DNA of 5,533 nt, from NCBI GenBank assembly GCA_023230245.1, contig JALNXT010000114.1, positions 1 to 5,533 of the forward strand, written 5' to 3'. Positions 1 through 5,342 of the stretch are shown here, piece by piece. Numbering within the stretch: the first letter of the stretch is position 1; each line of letters starts with the position of its first letter. Below the pieces are notes generated by a model. It ran no database searches and had not been told where the DNA came from. It saw only the letters and a list, made by a program, of their open reading frames with translations. The stretch is from Candidatus Cloacimonadota bacterium. Its GTDB lineage: Bacteria; Cloacimonadota; Cloacimonadia; Cloacimonadales; Cloacimonadaceae. The position numbers and the translations under genes are program-made.

Positions 1-394
1 TTTCAAGCTTCAAGTCTTTGTGTAATATCTCCTGCGTGTGCAAAGCATTAAGTGCATAGCATGTCTGAACTACTATATCATATATTTGATTTACCTTCGC
101 TTTGGTAAAGCGGAAATTTGCCAGGGTCTTACCATCAAAATATTCGCTGATAAAGTAAATATGATCGCTAACATGGCCAAAATCTACCACATGGTTCAAA
201 TTTGGATGTTCTATCTTAGTTATGCGGTGCATTTCTTCAGCGCTAAAGTGTAAATATAGTGATTCTGAAGAAAGGTATTGGAACAGTTTTAGGGTATAGA
301 TATTATCTGTGCGGATATCACGTACCTTAAACACATTCGCCCAAGAACCCGAGCCAAGGCTTTCCAGTACTTCATACCGATGATCAATATACAT
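1..394 (-). CDS. Hanks-type Ser/Thr protein kinase, N-terminal part (gene runs off the left edge)
   Basis: This is a 131-codon N-terminal fragment of a eukaryotic-like serine/threonine kinase, predicted to phosphorylate proteins using ATP. The kinase domain begins almost at residue 1. The glycine-rich loop is LGSGSWANVFKV (13-24), the ATP-anchoring lysine is K36 in YTLKLF, and the alphaC glutamate is E53 or E54. It is followed by HPNL (63-66), a hinge region EYFDGKTL (84-91), and the catalytic loop ILHKDLKLE (123-131) with catalytic D127 and K129. The sequence ends just before the expected metal-binding Asn. The loop reads HKD rather than the commoner HRD. The ATG start is supported by GGAGG six bases upstream, and an earlier ATG at 410-412 stops after four codons. 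The gene lies 41 nt after the acyltransferase and is probably co-transcribed with it. The activation loop, C-lobe and any sensor, TPR or ATPase domains lie outside the window, so substrate and role are unknown. Family assignment is firm. Confidence 0.93.
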   Translation of the reverse strand, partial: MYIDHRYEVLESLGSGSWANVFKVRDIRTDNIYTLKLFQYLSSESLYLHFSAEEMHRITKIEHPNLNHVVDFGHVSDHIYFISEYFDGKTLANFRFTKAKVNQIYDIVVQTCYALNALHTQEILHKDLKLE

Positions 395-400
395 AGCTAA

Positions 401-405
401 CCTCC
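401..405 (-). promoter_or_regulatory. Strong Shine-Dalgarno site of the kinase gene
   Basis: The minus strand reads GGAGG, then six bases (TTAGCT), then the ATG of the kinase. This is a near-ideal ribosome binding site. It fixes the start of the kinase gene and argues that the gene is translated independently of the acyltransferase upstream. Confidence 0.8.
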
Positions 406-435
406 AAACATGAGCGTTGGATTAGCCCAATATCA

Positions 436-1323
436 TTATGCAAACATATCGAAGCCATGCTTCCACCTTTTATGTACCCAAAACCATTGATCAGGATACA
501 TACGAATCTCTTTTTCAATAATCTGGTTAACTTCTTCCAGAACTATCCTATAATTCGGTTCTTGATCGTCAAGCTCGACATGTAGAATTGGTTTATGGAA
601 TTCAAATATAATCTCCCCATCGTCGGTTCGTCTGGCAAATCCGGGAACAATAGGAATTCCGTAGCGTAATGATATTTTGGCCACTCCCTTCCAATGAGAA
701 GCGGAGAACCCGAGGAAATCCATCATTAAACCCGATTTTCCAGCATTCTGATCCATTAATATTGCCACGAATCTGCCTTCATTCAGTTGCTTAATTATGT
801 CTCGTAAACCCTTGTTCATGTCTATAACCTTAAGTCCGCTTCGCTTGCGGATGTAATTCGTGTATGTATCAAACAGGTTATTTCGTTGAGCTTTGGCAAT
901 TACACTTAAGGGAATCCCTGCCTTGGGCAAAATCCGTGCTGCTTCCCAATTGCCAAAGTGAGCGGTAGCGAGTATTGCGCCTCTTCCCAAAGACAAAGCT
1001 TCATCTACATACTCTCTACCCGTAATTTTGCACATGGAATATAGCTGTTCATCATCGGTTAAATACTCTTCCAGAACAGTTAATGCCATGTTGCGATACA
1101 TCTTTTTCAAGATCACTTTTAGCTCGGAAAGAGGGGTATTAGGGTAAACATGCCGCAGTTGCTTTAGAGCTATTTGTTTCCGAATACCAATACCATACCC
1201 CACAGTATGGAAAAGGCTTATCAGTAAATACCTTACAACAAAACGTGGCAAGAGTTTAAACCCTGCCAACCAGGCTCTGAAGCTATAGTATTCTATCTTG
1301 TTAACTAATTCTTTTTTAGACAC
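436..1323 (-). CDS. lpxL: LpxL/HtrB-family lipid A (lysophospholipid) acyltransferase
   Basis: A 295-residue protein of the LpxL/LpxM (HtrB/MsbB) family, whose members transfer an acyl chain to a lipid A precursor at the inner membrane during lipopolysaccharide synthesis. The catalytic HX4E motif is HFGNWE with H122 and E127. It is followed by a family-typical block beginning MDQNAGKSGLMMDFLG (190-205) and the C-terminal signature PDQWFWVHKRWK (277-288). Length matches the family (about 290-310 residues). A hydrophobic, basic segment at about 15-45 could provide membrane attachment. The start is GTG: an in-frame TAA immediately precedes it, and GAGGGG lies eight bases upstream, inside a hairpin described separately. 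It follows trxA by 77 nt and precedes the kinase by 41 nt. Sequence alone cannot decide between the LpxL and LpxM acylation positions, nor exclude another acyl acceptor, so the symbol is family-level. Confidence 0.9.
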   Translation of the reverse strand: MSKKELVNKIEYYSFRAWLAGFKLLPRFVVRYLLISLFHTVGYGIGIRKQIALKQLRHVYPNTPLSELKVILKKMYRNMALTVLEEYLTDDEQLYSMCKITGREYVDEALSLGRGAILATAHFGNWEAARILPKAGIPLSVIAKAQRNNLFDTYTNYIRKRSGLKVIDMNKGLRDIIKQLNEGRFVAILMDQNAGKSGLMMDFLGFSASHWKGVAKISLRYGIPIVPGFARRTDDGEIIFEFHKPILHVELDDQEPNYRIVLEEVNQIIEKEIRMYPDQWFWVHKRWKHGFDMFA

Positions 1324-1330
1324 TTATAAT

Positions 1331-1360
1331 TCCCCTCGGGGCTTGCAAATCCCAAGAGGA
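1331..1360 (-). promoter_or_regulatory. RNA stem-loop that buries the Shine-Dalgarno of the acyltransferase
   Basis: On the minus strand, TCCTCTTGGG pairs with CCCGAGGGGA across a 10-nt loop (ATTTGCAAGC), giving an uninterrupted 10-bp stem with eight Watson-Crick and two G.U pairs. The G.U pairs form only in the sense RNA; on the opposite strand they would be A.C mismatches. The 3' arm contains the GAGGGG ribosome binding site for the GTG start, eight bases away. No U tract follows (AATTATAAGTG), so this is not an intrinsic terminator. Sequestration of the ribosome site, as in an RNA thermometer or a translational switch, is an inference. A stabilising 3' end for a processed trxA mRNA is the alternative. 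Confidence 0.5.
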
Positions 1361-1400
1361 CATCTTTTTGTACTTGCCTAAAGCTGACAAGCAATATCTT

Positions 1401-1712
1401 TCAAGCTAAAAGCTGTTCCAGTTTCTTTAGTATCACGTTTTTGGAGACAACCCCAATCGAAGAATCTACTTCTGCCCCATCTTTGTAGAATTTAAGCGTG
1501 GGAATGCTCATTACACCGTGTTTTCCTGCAAGCTCAGGGAAATCGTCAACATTAATCTTAGCGAAGATAACGTTGGTAATTTCCTTTGCCACTTCTTCAA
1601 TTACGGGTGCTAAAATATTGCAGGGTCCACACCAGGGTGCCCAAAAATCAATTAACACCGCGCCTTTTGAAATCTTTTCTTCATAGTTCTTATCGGTAAG
1701 TTCGATTATCAT
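1401..1712 (-). CDS. trxA: Thioredoxin
   Basis: A 103-residue cytoplasmic thioredoxin, a dithiol-disulfide oxidoreductase that reduces protein disulfides and is recycled by thioredoxin reductase. The active site is WAPWCGPC (24-31) with C28 and C31. The buried acid is D22 and the cis-proline is P71 in SIPT. A conserved glycine follows at G87. The protein is a single complete domain of usual length with no signal peptide or membrane segment, so a periplasmic role is unlikely. The residue after the second cysteine is Asn where Lys or Arg is common. The ATG is preceded by AAAGGA at a 7-nt spacing. It sits 292 nt downstream of coaE behind a plausible promoter of its own and heads the trxA-acyltransferase-kinase group. 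Confidence 0.96.
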   Translation of the reverse strand: MIIELTDKNYEEKISKGAVLIDFWAPWCGPCNILAPVIEEVAKEITNVIFAKINVDDFPELAGKHGVMSIPTLKFYKDGAEVDSSIGVVSKNVILKKLEQLLA

Positions 1713-1719
1713 CCTTCTA

Positions 1720-1725
1720 TCCTTT
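1720..1725 (-). promoter_or_regulatory. Ribosome binding site of trxA
   Basis: The minus strand reads AAAGGA followed by seven bases and the ATG of thioredoxin. A second purine stretch, AGAAGG, abuts the ATG directly and is too close to act as the binding site, so the AAAGGA copy is preferred. Confidence 0.6.
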
Positions 1726-1744
1726 ACAACATTCTTTATATTAC

Positions 1745-1772
1745 AATATAAGGCATTAGTCTGCTATAGCAA
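1745..1772 (-). promoter_or_regulatory. Candidate sigma70-type promoter for trxA, with palindromes over both boxes
   Basis: On the minus strand a -35-like TTGCTA (1772-1767, four of six consensus bases) and a -10-like TATATT (1750-1745, five of six) are separated by 16 bp. This would place the transcript start near 1738, about 26 nt before the ATG. The -35 box overlaps a perfect 10-bp palindrome, TGCTATAGCA (1762-1771). The -10 box lies in an inverted repeat with 7-bp arms TTATATT/AATATAA (1736-1751). These could be operators or simply AT-rich coincidence. The 292-nt gap after coaE makes a promoter somewhere here likely; the exact boxes are a guess. Confidence 0.35.
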
Positions 1773-1785
1773 ACGAATGTGCCTA

Positions 1786-1902
1786 TTAGCCATTAGGTCT
1801 ATCGATATACTCTTTTCTAGGATTGTATGGCTCAAGTTCAATCATGGTGGGGAAGTTTGTTTTGCCTGTATGCTGATTCCTATCTTTTGTGCTTGAATTC
1901 TC
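1786..1902 (-). other. Short open frame of unknown status (possible gene remnant or part of a repeat unit)
   Basis: The minus strand is open for 38 codons from just after a TAG (1903-1905) to a TAA (1786-1788). An ATG at 1843-1845 gives a 19-residue peptide, MIELEPYNPRKEYIDRPNG. No ribosome binding site precedes this ATG. The composition looks more protein-like than random AT-rich DNA, which might mean a decayed coding remnant or a leader peptide before trxA. I recognise no family and do not claim that it is expressed. Confidence 0.15.
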
Positions 1903-1904
1903 CT

Positions 1905-1964
1905 AGCATTGCCCTTGAATTGTCCATAATAAGGGCAATGGATGGGCAATGATAGGGCAATGCT
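1905..1964. repeat. Palindromic array of five GGGCAAT/ATTGCCC heptamers at an 11-bp period
   Basis: Reading the plus strand, ATTGCCC (1908-1914) and a one-mismatch copy ATTGTCC (1919-1925) are 11 bp apart. They face three exact GGGCAATG copies at 1933-1940, 1944-1951 and 1955-1962, also 11 bp apart. AGCATTGCCCT (1905-1915) is a perfect 11-bp inverted repeat of 1954-1964. CATTGCCCTT (1907-1916) is a perfect 10-bp inverted repeat of 1931-1940, so alternative hairpins are possible. The 11-bp spacing would put the copies on nearly the same face of the helix, as in a cooperative protein-binding array. It starts about 40 bp past the coaE stop and ends roughly 130 bp upstream of the candidate trxA promoter. 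No T tract follows on either strand. Function is unknown. Confidence 0.75.
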
Positions 1965-2004
1965 CACAAGGAAGAGAGATATTTGTTTCAGAGGATGGAA
2001 ATTA

Positions 2005-2652
2005 TTAAGCGAAAGGCCTAATGTTCTTAAAGGGAAGCTTAATGAATTCTGTGGCTAAAGCTTTTGTCTTTTTGCTTAAGTCTTCCAAGTTTCCATTGTT
2101 TTCAATCAGGAAATCAACCTGTGTTCGTTTGTTTTTATCATCTATTTGATTGTGCATACGTTTCTTAGAGCTTTCCAGTGATTCTCCCCGTGAGACTAAT
2201 CGATTTAGCCGTATATCTTCAGTTGCCGTTACTAACACCAGAACGTCAAAACACTCTTTCAAACCAGCTTCAAAAAGAAGCGGAACTTCAAAGCAAAGAA
2301 CCTGTTCTGCAAAATTGTTTACGATCTCTTGCATATCCTTCAGCACAAGCGGATGGATCAGCGAATTGAGGAATTCCACTTCTTTACGGTTGCTGAAAAC
2401 GATATCGGCAAGTTTCTTTCTGCTGATGCGATAGGGCTGCATACAAAGGGTGTTGTCGCCACATAGTATGGAAGAGGAATACCTTGCCACAAGTGCATTA
2501 ATGACTGCAATGTCTTCCAGCCTTTGATTGGCAATAGTATCAGCATTGTAAACTGAAAAACCGAGTTCTGTAAGAATATGACACAAAGCACTTTTCCCGC
2601 TTCCTACATTGCCCGTTATACCAATGATTAGAGGACGGTTATTTTGCAGCAT
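2005..2652 (-). CDS. coaE: Dephospho-CoA kinase
   Basis: A 215-residue cytoplasmic P-loop kinase that phosphorylates the 3'-hydroxyl of dephospho-CoA with ATP, the last step of coenzyme A synthesis. The Walker A loop is GNVGSGKS (14-21). The motif that is DAD in E. coli reads NAD, with D38 retained at the position of the catalytic Asp33. Further family marks are IHPLV (99-103), VPLLFEAGL (123-131), the lid region RLVSRGESLESSKKRMHNQ (151-169), and VDFLIENNG (179-187), which corresponds to the usual AD.vI.N.g block. Length is normal. The start overlaps the 3' end of cdaA by 14 nt and has no clear Shine-Dalgarno, so translation is probably coupled to cdaA. It is the last gene of the tight operon. 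CoaE beside cdaA rather than among other CoA genes is likely operon packing. Confidence 0.95.
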   Translation of the reverse strand: MLQNNRPLIIGITGNVGSGKSALCHILTELGFSVYNADTIANQRLEDIAVINALVARYSSSILCGDNTLCMQPYRISRKKLADIVFSNRKEVEFLNSLIHPLVLKDMQEIVNNFAEQVLCFEVPLLFEAGLKECFDVLVLVTATEDIRLNRLVSRGESLESSKKRMHNQIDDKNKRTQVDFLIENNGNLEDLSKKTKALATEFIKLPFKNIRPFA

Positions 2653-3385
2653 CGGTTAAAATCTGCATCAATTCTTCGAATGCTACGTCAGTTTGAATCG
2701 TACCAGCACTAGCGACTGATACCTTACCGCTTTGCTCGGAAACTATGATAGCGATCGCATCACTTAGCTCAGTTATCCCAATTCCGGCTAAATGACGGGT
2801 GCCAAACTTGCGAGCGTATTCTTGCTTTTTGGACAGTGGTAAGACCACTTTAGCTGCCATAATACGTTCTCCCCGTACGATAATCGCACCATCATGCAAC
2901 AAGCTTTTGGGGTTGAAGATAGTAAGGATTAGCCGCATGGATATCGCCGCATCAATAACTTCGGCACTCTGAATGTATTCATGCAATTTCCGCTTGTTTT
3001 CCAATACGATCAATGCGCCAGTTTTTCTAAAGCTCATCGAAGAAACTGCATCTATTATTGGAGAATAAAGAGACGTTTTTTCCCTTTTTCTAAAGGCAGT
3101 ACCAAGTTCCCGTGAGAGATTGAATCTAGCCAAAATAGATCTCAATTCGGGTTGGAACAATATCACTACAGCCACAATCCAGAAGTTGCGGATAGCACTA
3201 AGCAAGGAACTTACCACCTTGAGATCGAAAATCACGGCAAGAAAATACAAAAGCAGCAGAAACAGTAAACCCCAAAGAACTTGATAACCACCTGATTTAC
3301 GGACAATTAATAAAGATTGGTAGATCAAAAATGCGATGAGGAGGATATCGATAATGTCTTTGAATTTGGGAATTAGAAAGCCCAT
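2639..3385 (-). CDS. cdaA: Membrane diadenylate cyclase CdaA (c-di-AMP synthase)
   Basis: A 248-residue CdaA-type enzyme that condenses two ATP into cyclic di-AMP, a second messenger tied to potassium, osmotic and cell-wall control in other bacteria. Three hydrophobic segments lie at about 10-29, 36-54 and 63-79, followed by the family-typical FQPELR (77-82). The DAC domain (about 105-245) shows GALIVLE (123-129), HDGAIIV (164-170) with the DGA motif at 165-167, and GTRHLAGIGITE (195-206). The second catalytic motif, normally RHR, reads RHL (197-199). The ATG is preceded by GGGAG at a 6-nt spacing and starts one base after the folP stop. folP upstream of cdaA is a familiar arrangement, for example ftsH-folP-cdaA-ybbR-glmM in some deltaproteobacteria. 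Here the CdaR/YbbR activator and glmM are missing downstream and coaE follows. Family identity is sure; catalytic competence with RHL needs testing. Confidence 0.94.
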   Translation of the reverse strand: MGFLIPKFKDIIDILLIAFLIYQSLLIVRKSGGYQVLWGLLFLLLLYFLAVIFDLKVVSSLLSAIRNFWIVAVVILFQPELRSILARFNLSRELGTAFRKREKTSLYSPIIDAVSSMSFRKTGALIVLENKRKLHEYIQSAEVIDAAISMRLILTIFNPKSLLHDGAIIVRGERIMAAKVVLPLSKKQEYARKFGTRHLAGIGITELSDAIAIIVSEQSGKVSVASAGTIQTDVAFEELMQILTDAAK

Positions 3386-3386
3386 T

Positions 3387-4250
3387 TTATGCTCCCTTGC
3401 TTATTGAATTGCTAATGCGTTCTTTGCCAATGGCAGCAAATACTTGCAGGAATTTAACGTGGGAAAGTACATCGTGGCAACGGATTACTTCCACCCCCTG
3501 CATTGCAGCCCATGCCGCCGCTGCCAGGCTACCTTCCAAACGCTGATTCACATCGGTGGGATTAATTGCATTAATAAAGCTTTTCCTGCTTGCGCCTAAT
3601 ACAAGTGGTAAACCTAGTTGATGGAAATAATCCAGGTTGGCGAGCAGCTTTAAATTGTGAACGAGGTTTTTCCCAAAACCAATCCCTGGGTCTAGCATGA
3701 TATTCTCTTTTGTAATCCCTTTTGTAATACAGTAATCGATACGTTGTTTGAAAAAGGAAAGGATGTCAGATAGAACTTCATCGTATTGCGGGTCATCCTG
3801 CATGGTTTGTGGCTCACCTTGCATATGCATAAGAATAAGCTTGGCATGGGGATATTTAGCGACAGTCTCTACCATGTTAGCATCGTAGCCCAAAGCAGAT
3901 ATATCGTTTATTATATCTGCTCCATATTCAAGAGCAGCTTTAGCTACTGATGATTTGCGGGTATCAATAGAATACTGCACTGTGGGATAAGCTTTCTTTA
4001 GCTGTTCTAAGACAGGGATAATTCTGGCTAATTCTTGTTCTTCAGAAACGGGCAACGAACGCGGTCTGGTTGATTCTGCACCCAAGTCTATTATTGATGC
4101 ACCCTCTTGGATCATTTCTCCGGCACGTTTTATTGCTTTTGTTTTGTCCAAATACAGTGAACCATCGGAGAAAGAATCCTCAGTAAGGTTTAATATTCCC
4201 ATTATTATTGGTGATGAGCCACGCATCTTAGCTAAGGTATCAGCCTTCAT
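3387..4250 (-). CDS. folP: Dihydropteroate synthase
   Basis: A 287-residue cytoplasmic TIM-barrel enzyme that joins p-aminobenzoate to dihydropterin pyrophosphate in folate synthesis; it is the sulfonamide target in other bacteria. All family signatures are present in order: MGILNLTEDSFSDG (17-30), IIDLGAESTRP (53-63), SIDT (94-97), NDIS (115-118), MHMQG (141-145), DPGIGFGK (187-194), GASRKSFI (219-226) and the closing RCHD (257-260), where R, H and D hold the pterin pyrophosphate. Length is standard. The ATG overlaps the end of tonB by 11 nt without a clear ribosome binding site, so coupling is likely. Internal ATGs at codons 9 and 17 are possible but have no better site, and codon 17 would start right at the first motif. 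It is followed after 1 nt by cdaA. Confidence 0.96.
   Translation of the reverse strand: MKADTLAKMRGSSPIIMGILNLTEDSFSDGSLYLDKTKAIKRAGEMIQEGASIIDLGAESTRPRSLPVSEEQELARIIPVLEQLKKAYPTVQYSIDTRKSSVAKAALEYGADIINDISALGYDANMVETVAKYPHAKLILMHMQGEPQTMQDDPQYDEVLSDILSFFKQRIDYCITKGITKENIMLDPGIGFGKNLVHNLKLLANLDYFHQLGLPLVLGASRKSFINAINPTDVNQRLEGSLAAAAWAAMQGVEVIRCHDVLSHVKFLQVFAAIGKERISNSISKGA
3392..3396 (-). promoter_or_regulatory. Shine-Dalgarno of cdaA inside the folP 3' end
   Basis: The minus strand reads GGGAG, then CATAAA, then the cdaA ATG. The site lies within the last codons of folP. It supports the chosen cdaA start and suggests cdaA has a dedicated initiation site, unlike tonB, folP and coaE, which seem to rely on coupling. 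Confidence 0.6.
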
Positions 4251-4944
4251 TTATTATGAACTTGCATCTAATGCGATACTTGCGATCGGGATTGTAAGCA
4301 CCCCTAAAACCGAATCGCCATTGGGGGAGAACTTTCTTTACAGCTTCCACGTAACTTGCGGAGTTATAGCTAAGCACAATTAGACTGTTGGCATCTACCC
4401 CACCCTTATTATTTAACTTGAATTCCAGGAACACCTCTCCATCAATATCAGGGACAATAACTGGTTTGGGCTGAGCTATTATATATGCGTCTCCATCACC
4501 TTGTTCGAGATTGGAGGAAAAACCAAAGTTGCCGCTAGGTAGTGTGTTTCCCAAACTCCGCAACGCATCTGAAGTTCGGTTTCGAGAAGTCCTAATTGAT
4601 GGTGGATTGGTAGTAGCACTGCTGTTGGATGCATCTATAACTGGGCTTTCCAAAACACGCGGTTGTTGTTTAACCTCAGTAGGAGGAGAGCTTTGTGCTA
4701 CAGCCTCTTCTTGGTTAACGGATTGTTTTTCAGCGATTGGAGTAATTGGGCCCGGAATTGCCCCCTTTGAAGCAACCGTAGCTGAAAGTTTGGGCGTATC
4801 AGGCAGCTCCCATTCAAAACTGTGCCATTTGGTAGGTAGCGTAGGTTTTATTACAAAGATAGCCAGTATTAAGAGCAGTAATAGATGACCTATTAGTGAT
4901 AAAACATAGCCATTTTTAAGTTTGGGGTGCAGCTTTAAGTTCAT
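4240..4944 (-). CDS. tonB: TonB-type energy transducer protein
   Basis: A 234-residue periplasm-spanning protein expected to couple the ExbB/ExbD motor to outer-membrane TonB-dependent receptors. It has a short basic N-terminus and one membrane helix (about 13-33). S16 and H20 in that helix match the position and spacing of the functional S16/H20 pair of E. coli TonB. A long low-complexity linker rich in Pro, Ser, Gln and Thr follows (about 45-160), then a TonB-like C-terminal domain (about 163-234). The latter begins PVIVPDIDGEVFLEF and contains VKKVLPQWRF (202-211). The start overlaps the exbD stop as ATGA. There is no Shine-Dalgarno, so it is probably translated by coupling. A TolA-like role is the alternative, but the C-terminal pattern and S/H pair favour TonB. 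The linker is poorly conserved and says nothing about substrate. Confidence 0.86.
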   Translation of the reverse strand: MNLKLHPKLKNGYVLSLIGHLLLLLILAIFVIKPTLPTKWHSFEWELPDTPKLSATVASKGAIPGPITPIAEKQSVNQEEAVAQSSPPTEVKQQPRVLESPVIDASNSSATTNPPSIRTSRNRTSDALRSLGNTLPSGNFGFSSNLEQGDGDAYIIAQPKPVIVPDIDGEVFLEFKLNNKGGVDANSLIVLSYNSASYVEAVKKVLPQWRFGFRGAYNPDRKYRIRCKFIINEG

Positions 4945-5342
4945 TTTTTTATAACAGTGGTAGCTACAAAGATGCGTTCATAGCCAGCAGAACGAATAAT
5001 ATCCATCAGGTTAATCAGCTTTTGCACTTGCACCCTATCTTCTGTAGATAAACGCACAACCTGCTCGGAGCTATTGAATTTACCCTTTAACAGCGCGGGT
5101 AAATCATTTAGCGTAACCTGCTGTTCCATAAAGAACAGTTTACCGTCATTATAGTAAGTAATTTGGAGAGTCTGATGGCTTTGTCGGTCTGCAGTTGTAG
5201 AACCTGGTAACTTGATGGGAAGCCCAGTTTGGCTGGCAAAATTAGAGGCAATAAGCAAGAATAAAAGCAAGAGGAATATTACATCCGTCATGGATATCAG
5301 CATGGTTGTACTTATCTTTTGCTTGGATACTCTTAGTTTCAT
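4941..5342 (-). CDS. exbD: ExbD/TolR-family biopolymer transport protein
   Basis: A 133-residue inner-membrane protein that forms the rotor part of the ExbB/ExbD proton channel. After a short basic cytoplasmic N-terminus there is one membrane helix (about 14-36) with the essential proton-carrying aspartate D20 in SMTDVIFLLLLFLLIAS. Next comes the periplasmic LPIKLPGSTTA (41-51) and a C-terminal domain with the family pattern ending AGYERIFVATT (119-129). Length is standard. It overlaps exbB upstream and tonB downstream by 4 nt each (ATGA junctions). A weak AGGGA lies about 11 nt before the ATG. The tonB gene directly after it argues for ExbD over TolR. Confidence 0.92.
   Translation of the reverse strand: MKLRVSKQKISTTMLISMTDVIFLLLLFLLIASNFASQTGLPIKLPGSTTADRQSHQTLQITYYNDGKLFFMEQQVTLNDLPALLKGKFNSSEQVVRLSTEDRVQVQKLINLMDIIRSAGYERIFVATTVIKK

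Larger units (their letters stand above)
1713..2004. other. Intergenic region between coaE and trxA
   Basis: This is the only sizeable gap in the window, 292 nt. From the coaE side it holds about 40 nt without visible structure, then the GGGCAAT heptamer array, the short 38-codon open frame, the candidate trxA promoter and the trxA ribosome binding site. I see no tRNA, no rRNA, no riboswitch core that I recognise, and no hairpin followed by a T tract in either direction. Transcription from the upstream operon may therefore continue into trxA or end by a Rho-type mechanism. Confidence 0.6.

Noticed and set aside
38..253. A 71-codon open frame on the plus strand
   Set aside because: It is antisense to the kinase N-lobe, which has an excellent Shine-Dalgarno and intact kinase motifs on the minus strand; the plus frame resembles no family.
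401..412. Upstream ATG at 410-412 as a kinase start or leader peptide
   Set aside because: It gives only four codons before TAG and overlaps the kinase Shine-Dalgarno; no evidence for a leader function.
1331..1360. Intrinsic terminator after trxA
   Set aside because: The stem is strong, but it is followed by AATTATAAGTG rather than a run of U, and it overlaps the ribosome binding site of the next gene.
1905..1964. Intrinsic terminator of the coaE operon, or a CRISPR array
   Set aside because: The inverted repeats can fold, but no T tract follows on either strand. The repeated units are only 7-8 bp with 3-4 bp spacers, far too short for CRISPR.
2358..2591. A 77-codon open frame on the minus strand inside coaE
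   Set aside because: It is in another frame of coaE, whose own frame carries every expected motif; there is no sign of a frameshift.
4511..4888. A 125-codon open frame on the plus strand
   Set aside because: It lies wholly antisense to tonB, mostly opposite its low-complexity linker. It has no recognisable domain, and the minus-strand reading has a clear membrane helix and TonB C-terminal domain.
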